55,638 nucleotides of DNA, taken from positions 1 through 55,638 of the forward strand of contig JAFGTQ010000045.1 in NCBI GenBank assembly GCA_016934015.1, written 5' to 3'. Under the pieces are notes generated by a model. That model had not been told where the DNA came from, did no database searches, and worked only from the letters and a program-made list of their open reading frames with translations. Shown here one piece after another: positions 8,285-16,553 of the stretch (the stretch's first letter is position 1; each line of letters starts with the position of its first letter). A program made the position numbers and the translations under genes. This stretch comes from Acholeplasmataceae bacterium (GTDB lineage Bacteria; Bacillota_I; Bacilli_A; Acholeplasmatales; Acholeplasmataceae).

Positions 8285-10663
8285 TTAAAATTCAATTTTT
8301 CTTAATTTCCAAATATCTTCATTATATTGTTGAATGGTACGATCGGATGTAAAATAACCCGAGTTCGCGATATTCGCGATACTCATTTTTAACCAATGTT
8401 GACGATCTTTATAGGCTTCATTTGCTTTTTCATGTGCTTCTAAGTAGCTTGCAAAGTCTTTCATCACTAAAAAATAATCGCTATTTAATAAATTATTGAG
8501 TATATAATCAAAATGTTGAGGATTGGGATGTAGTTCACGAATAAATTGGAACACTCTTTGAAGTCTAACATCACGATCATAAATTTCTCGCGGCATATAG
8601 CCGTTTTTTTGATGAAGTTCAGTCACTTCTTGCGAGGTAAGTCCAAAGATAAATGCATTTTCCTTACCAGCGTATTCGACGATTTCAACATTCGCACCAT
8701 CGAGTGTCCCAATCGTAATCGCTCCGTTCATCATAAATTTCATGTTGCCTGTACCACTCGCTTCTTTCGTTGCAGTTGAGATTTGTTCAGATAAATCAGC
8801 AGCTGGCATTAAATATTCTGCATAACTGACATTATAGTTTTTAACAAACACAACTTTAAGTTTGTTATTCGTGTCCTGATCAGCATTCACAATTTCAGCC
8901 ACACGGTTAATCAATTCAATCACTTGTTTCGCCATAAAGTATGATGGTGCTGCTTTCGCACCAAAAATAAAGCTATGTGCGACATAATTCTTTTTAAATG
9001 ATTCATCTGATTTTAAACGTTGATATACATAAATAATATGCATGATATTCATTAATTGACGTTTATATTCATGAAGTCGCTTAACTTGAATATCAAAGAT
9101 ACTATGAACATCCAGTTCGACACCTTGTTCTCTAAAAATCTTATCAGTGAGTGCTTGTTTTTTAGCTAATTTCATCTGATCAACTTGATCTAAAACCTTT
9201 TGATCATCCATATAATTTTCTAACGCTTTTAAACCATTTAAATCCTTACGCCAATCAGTTCCAATCGTTTCATCAAGTAAGCTTGTAAGTTCATGATTTG
9301 TATGAATGAGCCAACGACGATGTGTAATCCCATTTGTTTTATTGTTGAATTTATGAGGATATAGCTTATAGAAATTTTTCATTTCAATCTTCTTTAAAAT
9401 CTCTGTGTGAAGCGCTGCAACTCCATTCACACTAAATGATCCATAAATACAAATATGTGCCATTCTGACATGGTTTGACCCAATGAGCTGCATCATATAG
9501 ATTTGTTCATCATTGAACTGACCATTTTGTTTAAGTTCAATGATAAATCTGCGATTCATTTCATAAATGATTTCATATATACGTGGTAATAAGTTTCTAA
9601 ATATTTGTTTATTCCACTTTTCTAAAGCTTCTGCTAATATGGTATGATTTGTAAATGCACAAGAACGTGTCGTAATATCCCAAGCTTCATCATATCCTAA
9701 ATGTTCTTCATCCATCAAGATTCGCATCATTTCAGGAATAACTAATGTTGGATGTGTATCATTAATTTGAAAAACATAGTATTCAGGAAGTGTTCTAACA
9801 TGTCTTCCTTGATCTTTATGTTCGCGAATAATCGATTTAATACCAGCAGCACTAAAGACATAAGATTGCATCAGACGCAATATTTTTCCATCTTCGGTAG
9901 AATCATCTGGATATAATACATTGGAAATGTTTTTCGAATAATCAAGGTAAAAATCCGATTTAATTTGTTGGCGTTCTGATGCTTCTGTTTTCCAAAGTCT
10001 AAGTCCAGTCACAACACCATTTTGGTCCCCAACAATTTTCACATCGTAAGGAATCGCTTTAATCCATTGAGGATTGATGAGCCTTGTATGTTCAACATAA
10101 CCAAAAAGCGGAATATTAATCGCTAAATCTTCACGTTTTTCTTCCCATATAAAAGGTTGGTCTAACCAAGGATCTGGGTATTCCACCTGTTTATGATCTT
10201 TGATATCTTGAATGAAAAATCCATGTTGATAACGCAAACTGTTTCCATAGAGTGGTAGATTTGTTGATGCTGCAGAATCTAAGAAACATGCAGCAAGTCT
10301 GCCTAAACCACCATTACCTAAACCTGCATCAACTTCAGTTTCTTCAACTTCGTTTAGGTCGATATCTAAATCTTGAAACGCTGCTTTAACAACGTCATAA
10401 TGACCACTATTTTGTAAGTTATTGGTGATGAGACGACCCATGAGAAATTCCATCGAAAAGTAAATGGCTTTTTTCATGTGATGCTCACGAATAAATTTCT
10501 CTGTTTTTTTGAAATCTGCTTGCAAAGCTTGATCCAAAAGTTTCGCTAAAATCGTATATCGTTGATAAACAGTAGAATCTTTTAATTCCACATGAAATTC
10601 TTCTTTAAGTCCTTGAATAAATGAGTCTTTAAATACTTCTTTATCTTGAAATGATTGTGTCAT
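8285..10663 (-). CDS. glgP: Glycogen / maltodextrin phosphorylase (GT35)
   Basis: About 792 residues of the GT35 family, which releases glucose-1-phosphate from alpha-1,4-glucan ends using phosphate and pyridoxal phosphate. The PLP-binding lysine is Lys642 in GTGNMKFMMNGA; EVDAGLGNGGLGRLAACF and FVKNYNVSYAEYLMPAAD are also diagnostic. The ATG at 10663 was chosen over one nine codons upstream because AAGGAG lies seven bases before it. It heads the four-gene glycogen operon and is preceded by cre/LacI-like boxes. Together with the two debranching enzymes it would give energy-saving phosphorolysis of imported dextrins. GlgP and MalP cannot be separated by motif. Confidence 0.95.
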   Translation of the reverse strand: MTQSFQDKEVFKDSFIQGLKEEFHVELKDSTVYQRYTILAKLLDQALQADFKKTEKFIREHHMKKAIYFSMEFLMGRLITNNLQNSGHYDVVKAAFQDLDIDLNEVEETEVDAGLGNGGLGRLAACFLDSAASTNLPLYGNSLRYQHGFFIQDIKDHKQVEYPDPWLDQPFIWEEKREDLAINIPLFGYVEHTRLINPQWIKAIPYDVKIVGDQNGVVTGLRLWKTEASERQQIKSDFYLDYSKNISNVLYPDDSTEDGKILRLMQSYVFSAAGIKSIIREHKDQGRHVRTLPEYYVFQINDTHPTLVIPEMMRILMDEEHLGYDEAWDITTRSCAFTNHTILAEALEKWNKQIFRNLLPRIYEIIYEMNRRFIIELKQNGQFNDEQIYMMQLIGSNHVRMAHICIYGSFSVNGVAALHTEILKKIEMKNFYKLYPHKFNNKTNGITHRRWLIHTNHELTSLLDETIGTDWRKDLNGLKALENYMDDQKVLDQVDQMKLAKKQALTDKIFREQGVELDVHSIFDIQVKRLHEYKRQLMNIMHIIYVYQRLKSDESFKKNYVAHSFIFGAKAAPSYFMAKQVIELINRVAEIVNADQDTNNKLKVVFVKNYNVSYAEYLMPAADLSEQISTATKEASGTGNMKFMMNGAITIGTLDGANVEIVEYAGKENAFIFGLTSQEVTELHQKNGYMPREIYDRDVRLQRVFQFIRELHPNPQHFDYILNNLLNSDYFLVMKDFASYLEAHEKANEAYKDRQHWLKMSIANIANSGYFTSDRTIQQYNEDIWKLRKIEF

Positions 10664-10694
10664 GTGTTTGCTCCTTATAATAATGTACATTATT

Positions 10695-10703
10695 ATTTTA
10701 TCA
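10695..10703 (-). promoter_or_regulatory. Extended -10 promoter of the glgP operon
   Basis: Minus-strand TGATAAAAT gives a TGn plus TAAAAT extended -10, about 32 bases before the chosen glgP start. No convincing -35 was found. Confidence 0.4.
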
Positions 10704-10744
10704 TAGAACTTCCAATCTAAGTTTCATCGATCATGATAAAAAAA

Positions 10745-10758
10745 TGAAACCGCTTTTA
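10745..10758. promoter_or_regulatory. LacI/cre-type operator before the glgP operon
   Basis: TGAAACCGCTTTTA matches TGWNANCGNTNWCA with one mismatch. Its first ten bases are identical to the reverse complement of the 300-313 box, which supports a shared regulator. It lies 82-95 bases upstream of the glgP ATG. Confidence 0.6.
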
Positions 10759-10851
10759 TAATGACATCAATTGGGATTAAATGTTCATATGAACGTCATA
10801 AAATTCGATAATTTCACATGAAGTTGATTACTTAACATATAAAACAACAAA

Positions 10852-10874
10852 AAAGAACACCATGAGTGTTCTTT
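10852..10874. terminator. Terminator after the O-antigen-ligase-like gene
   Basis: AAAGAACAC, loop CATGA and GTGTTCTTT form a 9-bp stem. On the minus strand it is followed by T6, so it terminates the minus-strand gene ending at 10908. Confidence 0.8.
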
Positions 10875-10898
10875 AATTTCAAATGATAATCTCTTAAA

Positions 10899-10912
10899 TG
10901 TTAACGTTTACA
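10899..10912. promoter_or_regulatory. Cre-consensus box overlapping a stop codon
   Basis: TGTTAACGTTTACA matches the cre consensus fully and is largely palindromic. It covers the stop codon of the O-antigen-ligase-like gene and lies about 236-249 bases before the glgP ATG, about 154 bases from the 10745 box. It could be an auxiliary operator for looping, a roadblock, or chance. Confidence 0.4.
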
Positions 10913-12317
10913 TCTCATGTAGATTTGATTGAAATAATCCTCTAGAAATACCAAAAACAATCATGAAAAATGGGGTTGTATAAAACATGGAATTACCAAA
11001 CATGGATGAAACTAAATAGCCAAAAACAATCATGAATAATCCAATCATAAGTGATGAGTTCTTTTTCTTTTGTTTTAAAAATTCAAAGAAATGAAAAAAC
11101 ATAGAAAATCCATACAAAATTAAAGCTGGAATACCGATGCTAGCTCCAATTTGAATAAGCTCATTATGGGGGCGATCTTGTAGAATACCTTCTTCCAAAT
11201 ATGCTTGTTCAAGATTTTCTATTCCATAACCAACAATTGGCTCATCAATCATAAATTCAATACCGTTCGTCCATAAACTCCACCTTCCAGAACCGGCAGC
11301 TCCAGCTTCGTCATTGTTTTCGATAATGTCCGTCACACCTTCTGATAAATGAGTAGTTTCTTGTGTTAAAAAGTTTGTGTCAAAATTCATGATGAGTGTG
11401 ATTACGATAAACAAAACCGAGATACTCATCGCGTGTATTAACATACTTTTATTCATGTATAATGTCATGATCATCAAAAATAATAACCCAAAAGAAACCG
11501 CGATGTAAGGCCCAAAAGAACCATTAGTGATGAGTGATACAACTAACAAGGTAAATAACATATAATAAATTACTTTACCTAAATTAATCCGAGATTCACT
11601 GATCGCTAGATATGCTGAAGATAGAATGACAATTACTAAATAATAACCCATGTGATTGGGATTATAAAACACAGTACTTTGATAATGGAAAGTTAAAATA
11701 TCATTTATACCTTGATGATTGATAATTAATAACAATCCTAAAAAAGAACCAACGCCGACTAAAATTTTAAGATATTTCACAATCGATTTTTTTCTAATCA
11801 CTAGATATCCTAATCCAAAGAAACCACCATATGCCAGATAACTAAACCAACCATCTTTTCGATAATCACTACCAAAAAAAGATTGGGATAAATCATTCGA
11901 AAAAAACGATGAAAATAAACTCCACAACAAAAATAGAATCAATAAAATCTCAACCAAATGACTTAAAACATAAGATTTCAAAGGTATGTTCTTTAACTTT
12001 CTATTGAACAAACTTTTAATAATTAATAAAATAACAATAACCATTCCAATATAACCAATTTGCTGCATCAACATAAACCAAATGATTGTTAATTTAGAAC
12101 TATTAAACATAAACGAGAATACTGAACTTCGATCATAAAACAAGCTGAAAAACATTAATAAAATTGGGATAATACCCCATAAGATGACAAAAAAGACTGC
12201 AAGTTTACTCAATCTTTCCTCAGTAAAAAAATCGAAAAACTGACGCATTGTCTTAATGGTTTTGAATTCTTGAATTAATTGTTGAAACTGTTGTTTTTGC
12301 TCTTTAAGCCAATTCAT
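10908..12317 (-). CDS. O-antigen ligase/polymerase-like polytopic membrane protein (Wzy_C family)
   Basis: About 469 residues with roughly ten to twelve hydrophobic segments. The C-terminal half has the O-antigen ligase family signature: FYNPNHMGYY, then GRWSLWTNG and DRPHNELIQIGASIG in a large extracytoplasmic loop. Proteins with this fold transfer or polymerise undecaprenyl-linked glycans at the membrane. No other glycan-export gene is nearby, so its substrate is unknown; a surface polysaccharide or glycosylated lipid or protein is possible. The second ATG (12317) is better spaced from GAGGG than the first at 12320. It follows the YCII gene by a few bases and ends at the 10852 hairpin. Confidence 0.75.
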   Translation of the reverse strand: MNWLKEQKQQFQQLIQEFKTIKTMRQFFDFFTEERLSKLAVFFVILWGIIPILLMFFSLFYDRSSVFSFMFNSSKLTIIWFMLMQQIGYIGMVIVILLIIKSLFNRKLKNIPLKSYVLSHLVEILLILFLLWSLFSSFFSNDLSQSFFGSDYRKDGWFSYLAYGGFFGLGYLVIRKKSIVKYLKILVGVGSFLGLLLIINHQGINDILTFHYQSTVFYNPNHMGYYLVIVILSSAYLAISESRINLGKVIYYMLFTLLVVSLITNGSFGPYIAVSFGLLFLMIMTLYMNKSMLIHAMSISVLFIVITLIMNFDTNFLTQETTHLSEGVTDIIENNDEAGAAGSGRWSLWTNGIEFMIDEPIVGYGIENLEQAYLEEGILQDRPHNELIQIGASIGIPALILYGFSMFFHFFEFLKQKKKNSSLMIGLFMIVFGYLVSSMFGNSMFYTTPFFMIVFGISRGLFQSNLHEM

Positions 12318-12328
12318 CATTTACCCTC

Positions 12329-12628
12329 TTATGTTTGAAAAACTACTTTATATTCTAAACATGATCCACTCATGATACCTTCTTTAATAGCCGGATCTTC
12401 ATTCATATATTCAATCGCTTCTTCTTCATTTTCACATCTAAAAATGACAAGTCCAAAGCCTTGATGATTTTCAATTAGCGTTTTCCCAACATGAATAATT
12501 TTACCTAATTCAAAATCCTTTTTTATTCTTAGAAAATGTTTTTCAATGATCATTTCGTCTTCTTTTGTCCACTGATTCATGTCCCATAAACGTTGAATTA
12601 GTTCGAGTTTATATACATAAGTCTTCAT
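12329..12628 (-). CDS. YCII-related domain protein
   Basis: 99 residues with the small alpha/beta dimeric YCII-like fold. Recognisable features are the conserved beta strand GFGLVIFRCENEEEAIEYM and the following motif DPAIKEGIMSG, which matches the family pattern of Asp-Pro followed by a Gly-containing segment. The function of YCII proteins is poorly defined; some are dehalogenase-like or accessory proteins. AAGGAG precedes the ATG. It is probably cotranscribed with the following membrane protein gene, though no functional link is evident. Confidence 0.75.
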   Translation of the reverse strand: MKTYVYKLELIQRLWDMNQWTKEDEMIIEKHFLRIKKDFELGKIIHVGKTLIENHQGFGLVIFRCENEEEAIEYMNEDPAIKEGIMSGSCLEYKVVFQT

Positions 12629-12691
12629 TCAAATATCTCCTTGTAATCCCATTATATCATGAGCACATACCTTATACTTTGACAATAAAAA

Positions 12692-12720
12692 AAAGACCAA
12701 GAAATAAATTCTTAGTCTTT
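12692..12720 (-). terminator. Terminator of the malX-malE-malF-malG operon
   Basis: On the minus strand AAAGACTAAGAA pairs with TTCTTGGTCTTT around a 5-base loop with one G-T pair, followed by T9. It lies ten bases after the malG stop. Confidence 0.82.
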
Positions 12721-12729
12721 GATTTATAA

Positions 12730-14115
12730 TTAACCTTTGGTTGCTCCAGCCATAATACCTTCGATTAAGTAACGTTGGAAAACCATATAGAGTGTTGCAA
12801 TTGGTATACCTACGAAGAGTGCGCCAGCAGCAAATGCGGAATAATGTTGATAATTCAAATCGTTAATAAATTTGAATAACCCCACCGCGAGTGTCCATTG
12901 GTTGGTCACATCATAATCAGCAGGTGCCCCTTCTGGATAGAACTGTAAGAGATAACCTGGTAACATATAATCCATCCATGGTCCCATAAACATCGATACT
13001 GCAACGAATGTTAAAATTGGAATCGCAAGTGGTAAAATAATACGAATGAAAATCTGTAATTTATTCGCACCATCAATCATCGCTGATTCATCTAGATCTT
13101 TCGGAATTTGTGTTAAGAAACCCTTAATAAGCCATAAGTTCCCTGGAATAGATCCACCAATATAGAGGATGGATAATGCTGTTGGCTTACCAAGAAGACC
13201 AAACTTCCAGAATAAGACATACATTGCGATAAGTCCCATAAATGATGGGAAGGCTTGTAATACTAAAATTGTCAATAATCCAGCTTTTTTACCTTTAAAT
13301 TGGAATCTTGCAAATACATAAGCAGCACCTGTAATAAGAATAGTACCAACAAACATATTAATTAAAGCAATCTTTAAAGTGTTCCAATACCACTTAAGGT
13401 AATTTGTTTCATTAAATAAGTATTTAAAAGCTTCAAAAGATGGGTTATCTGGCCATAATTGGTTCGGAATATTACTTCTTAAGTTTGCGAATGCCATACC
13501 AAAAATGTAGATCACTGGTACGATGACAATTACCGCGACTAACGTAATTTCCCCGTAAATTAAAGCTCTACCAATAAAGTTTTTAAAACTAAACACATTT
13601 CTCAGTGCCTGTTTAGATACATTCCGGCGTTTTTCCTTACGCATATAATGAATAAATCCATACACTGGAATTAATCCAATCAGTCCTACAGCAATTCCTT
13701 CATATCCTTTTTTACTTGCGTAATCAACCACAGTTCCTTGATGAATTAACCATAATAAAATGATTGAAAATGAAAAGAGTAATGTTTGAAGTAAATTGTT
13801 GTTAAGTGAAATATAAAATAAAACTGAAATTGGAATAACCACGAGATATCCTAATAAAACAATCAATGCATCAAATAATATGCGCTTACTCACAACTTCA
13901 AAACTAAACAAATTCTTCACTTCTGCATCTGTGACACCTGGTGCATGATCTAACTTATTAAAATGTATTAATCCAAAGATTGGGATGAACGCAATCAGTC
14001 TTGCTTTTGTACCTTCAATCCCTTTTTTCTTAGCTACATCATAAGTAATTCCTTGATTCACTACAAGCGCTAAGACAATTACATATGAAATTAAAATCCA
14101 TTGGAATGTTGTCAT
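12730..14115 (-). CDS. malG: Maltodextrin ABC transporter permease MalG with duplicated N-terminal membrane module
   Basis: 461 residues, against roughly 280 for ordinary MalG. Residues from about 185 to the end are a normal MalG-type permease with the EAA loop ESAMIDGANKLQIFIRIILP that contacts the ATPase. The extra N-terminal region contains two copies of a membrane module at a constant spacing of 105 residues: NQGITYDVAKKKGIEG (20-35) matches HQGTVVDYASKKGYEG (125-140), and FSF recurs at 70-72 and 175-177. The function of the module is unknown. The start is three bases after malF, and the Shine-Dalgarno sequence is inside the last malF codons, so the two are coupled. The partner ATPase is not in the window. 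Confidence 0.9.
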   Translation of the reverse strand: MTTFQWILISYVIVLALVVNQGITYDVAKKKGIEGTKARLIAFIPIFGLIHFNKLDHAPGVTDAEVKNLFSFEVVSKRILFDALIVLLGYLVVIPISVLFYISLNNNLLQTLLFSFSIILLWLIHQGTVVDYASKKGYEGIAVGLIGLIPVYGFIHYMRKEKRRNVSKQALRNVFSFKNFIGRALIYGEITLVAVIVIVPVIYIFGMAFANLRSNIPNQLWPDNPSFEAFKYLFNETNYLKWYWNTLKIALINMFVGTILITGAAYVFARFQFKGKKAGLLTILVLQAFPSFMGLIAMYVLFWKFGLLGKPTALSILYIGGSIPGNLWLIKGFLTQIPKDLDESAMIDGANKLQIFIRIILPLAIPILTFVAVSMFMGPWMDYMLPGYLLQFYPEGAPADYDVTNQWTLAVGLFKFINDLNYQHYSAFAAGALFVGIPIATLYMVFQRYLIEGIMAGATKG

Positions 14116-14118
14116 GGC

Positions 14119-16464
14119 TTAGTCCTCCTGGAATGCTCTAGTTCTTGATAAGTTCCAAGCTGTGAGTGACCCCACAAACAAGAAAATCAGAACTGAGAAG
14201 ACGGATGCCATGTTGAAGATTGAATAATCAACCGTCAACTTATACATCCACGAAATTAAGATATCTGTATCTCCAGCAAACCCCCTGCCGGCATTTCCGG
14301 CATTCGGCCCACCACCTGTAATAAAGTAGATGACCCCGAAGTTATTAAAGTTACCTGAGAAAGTCATAATTAAAATTGGTGCTGTCGAATATAAAACCAA
14401 TGGCATTGTAATTTTTGTTATCTTTTGCATACCGGTTGCGCCATCAATATCCGCAGCTTCATACAATGTTGCATCAATCGCTGTCATAATTCCGGTCATA
14501 AGTGCCATAAAGTATGGGAAACCCAACCAAATATTAACAACAACCAATGTTGCTCGAACAAATGTTGAGTTAAATGAATTGCTAAACCATTGAATGTTTT
14601 CTGCACCTAAATAAAATAATCGATCAATGCCTGAAAGTGATGAGAAATCAACACCAAGCATCCCGAGATTATTCAAGATTTCATAAACACCAATATCTTG
14701 TAAAAATGTATTAATAAAGCCGTTTTCATTGAAAATAACTGAGAATACCATTTGTGATAATAAAGCTGGAATTGCCCAAGGTAAAATGAGAATTGTACGC
14801 CACATTTTTCTAAAAACGACACGTTCACTATTTAAGATAAGTGCTTGGATAAATCCACCAAAGAAAACGGTAAATGTTGATAAAACTGCCCATATAACCG
14901 TCCACAACAAGACTCGCCAGAAAGCTTGCCCAAAGGAAGCTCCTAAGCCGGATGTAAAGTTAAAGAGCGCTAAAAAGTTTTTAAATCCTACCCAATCAAA
15001 GGTATTCATCATGGATTCATTCCCTGAAATACTGGTGAATGCAATGACGAAACCAAACGCAATTGGCATAATGGATATGAATGCTAAAACAAAGATAGCT
15101 GGTGATAAAACAATATATTCAAAACCTGATTCATAAACATCTTTGAAGTATTCTTTATCATTCACAACTTCTTGATTTAAACGTTTCTTTTCACTAATTT
15201 TATAGGCATCACGAATACTCCAAAATCCGAAGATAAAGAAGAATAGTGATAAGATAACACCAATTAAACCTTCTAATAGTAACATTGTAGAAACATGTCC
15301 TTGAATTGGAATTGGTTCTAAAATGGTAACTTTACCGATTAAATTAAAAGGAGAACTTTGCGTACCGATCATCGCATCATTTAATGCTGTATGCCCTGTA
15401 AAGTTGACTTTATTTGCAACCCCAAGTGTTCCAACTGCCCAATATCCACGAACAAATAAACCTGCATTATCATAGAAGAAATTATTATAATCTGATCTGA
15501 ATTGATCTTTTAGTTCTGGATTTAAATCGAGATAAACCTTTAACATTAAACGCGTATAATCATTATTATTGTATTCGTTCCATGCATAAGAATATGTATA
15601 AAACATTGCTTGTCTAAAATTGACAAAAAATGGAGTTTCCTTAAATTGTAAGCGTACTGAATTATACATCAATCCAGCTTCATAATATTCAAATACCTGG
15701 TTATCTTTAACATAAATAGGACCTTGAACTGTTACTTTTGTTGGGGATGTAATCGATTCAATTTCCTCAGTTAAAATGTTAATATTGACGTTAATTCCTG
15801 CATCAGAAGCACGAACATAAAAGTTAGAACCACTTTGATAGATTTCACCATTTTTGTTAAATGATGTTAATCCATCGTTTGAAGTTAAAACATTATTTTC
15901 ATTTAAAACGCCTGAGAGCGGTGTTGTTTCAATATATTCTTTTTTATTACTTCCGTCTTCTAATGTGATATTTCTTTCAACATAATACAAGCCTTGGCTA
16001 TCTTTAAATAAATTTTGTTTACGATTGATATGTATGATATTTGACTCATCAAAATCATCTTGTAATATCACTTGATTTGACAATAGATTTGTGTAAGTAA
16101 TTGGATTATTGCCTTTTAGATCTTGTGCTAAGAATGTTACGAATGAAGTTTCAGTCAGTTGATCTGCTCCACCAATCTCTAGCAAATAATCTTCGAACGG
16201 TTGATAACCACCACTACTTAAAGAATTTTCAAAATATTCAGGTAAGAACCCTTCTTGAATCCAATTATCGCCGAAGTTTTTACCAGGTAATTTATCATAA
16301 GCATCTTTTTCAACAAAATAGCTACCTGTCAGTAATTCAATTAAAATAAACCCAACGAAAAAAATAAAAAAGAATAAGGCTTTTAAATATTGCCTATTGA
16401 AAAGTTGACCTAGTCCCCATACTAAGCCAGACAAAATTGCTTTTAAAACACTCATAAACTTCAT
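14119..16464 (-). CDS. malF: Maltodextrin ABC transporter permease MalF with large extracytoplasmic domain
   Basis: 781 residues; E. coli MalF has 514. Residues 1-46 hold an amphipathic segment (WGLGQLFNRQYLKALFFF) and the first membrane helix. About 345 mostly polar residues (47-392) should lie outside the membrane, followed by a second helix at 393-415. The core permease starts near 447 and contains the EAA loop EAADIDGATGMQKITKITMP and FITGGGPN, typical of MalF. The ectodomain contains no motif I recognise. E. coli MalF has a smaller periplasmic P2 loop that contacts MalE, so a substrate- or MalE-docking role is plausible. GGAGGG precedes the ATG. It is cotranscribed with malE and malG. 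Confidence 0.9.
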   Translation of the reverse strand: MKFMSVLKAILSGLVWGLGQLFNRQYLKALFFFIFFVGFILIELLTGSYFVEKDAYDKLPGKNFGDNWIQEGFLPEYFENSLSSGGYQPFEDYLLEIGGADQLTETSFVTFLAQDLKGNNPITYTNLLSNQVILQDDFDESNIIHINRKQNLFKDSQGLYYVERNITLEDGSNKKEYIETTPLSGVLNENNVLTSNDGLTSFNKNGEIYQSGSNFYVRASDAGINVNINILTEEIESITSPTKVTVQGPIYVKDNQVFEYYEAGLMYNSVRLQFKETPFFVNFRQAMFYTYSYAWNEYNNNDYTRLMLKVYLDLNPELKDQFRSDYNNFFYDNAGLFVRGYWAVGTLGVANKVNFTGHTALNDAMIGTQSSPFNLIGKVTILEPIPIQGHVSTMLLLEGLIGVILSLFFFIFGFWSIRDAYKISEKKRLNQEVVNDKEYFKDVYESGFEYIVLSPAIFVLAFISIMPIAFGFVIAFTSISGNESMMNTFDWVGFKNFLALFNFTSGLGASFGQAFWRVLLWTVIWAVLSTFTVFFGGFIQALILNSERVVFRKMWRTILILPWAIPALLSQMVFSVIFNENGFINTFLQDIGVYEILNNLGMLGVDFSSLSGIDRLFYLGAENIQWFSNSFNSTFVRATLVVVNIWLGFPYFMALMTGIMTAIDATLYEAADIDGATGMQKITKITMPLVLYSTAPILIMTFSGNFNNFGVIYFITGGGPNAGNAGRGFAGDTDILISWMYKLTVDYSIFNMASVFSVLIFLFVGSLTAWNLSRTRAFQED

Positions 16465-16493
16465 GTTGCCCTCCGTTAAAAACTACAAACGAG

Positions 16494-16519
16494 GGCGGCA
16501 TTGTTTTTCACAAGCCGCC
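16494..16519 (-). promoter_or_regulatory. Intercistronic stem-loop between malE and malF
   Basis: On the minus strand GGCGGC and TTGT pair with ACAA and GCCGCC, with one bulged T, giving an unusually GC-rich stem for this AT-rich region. Only a broken T-run follows. It lies in the 89-base malE-malF gap, where partial termination or 3'-end protection would make more binding protein than permease. Confidence 0.65.
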
Positions 16520-16553
16520 TTCATCTTTAGTTTGAATTTAAATCAGAAATCGA

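Noticed and set aside
14729-15136. A 135-codon plus-strand frame antisense to malF
   Set aside because: It is opposite the conserved membrane core of MalF and its Lys/Thr-rich translation reflects hydrophobic codons on the other strand.
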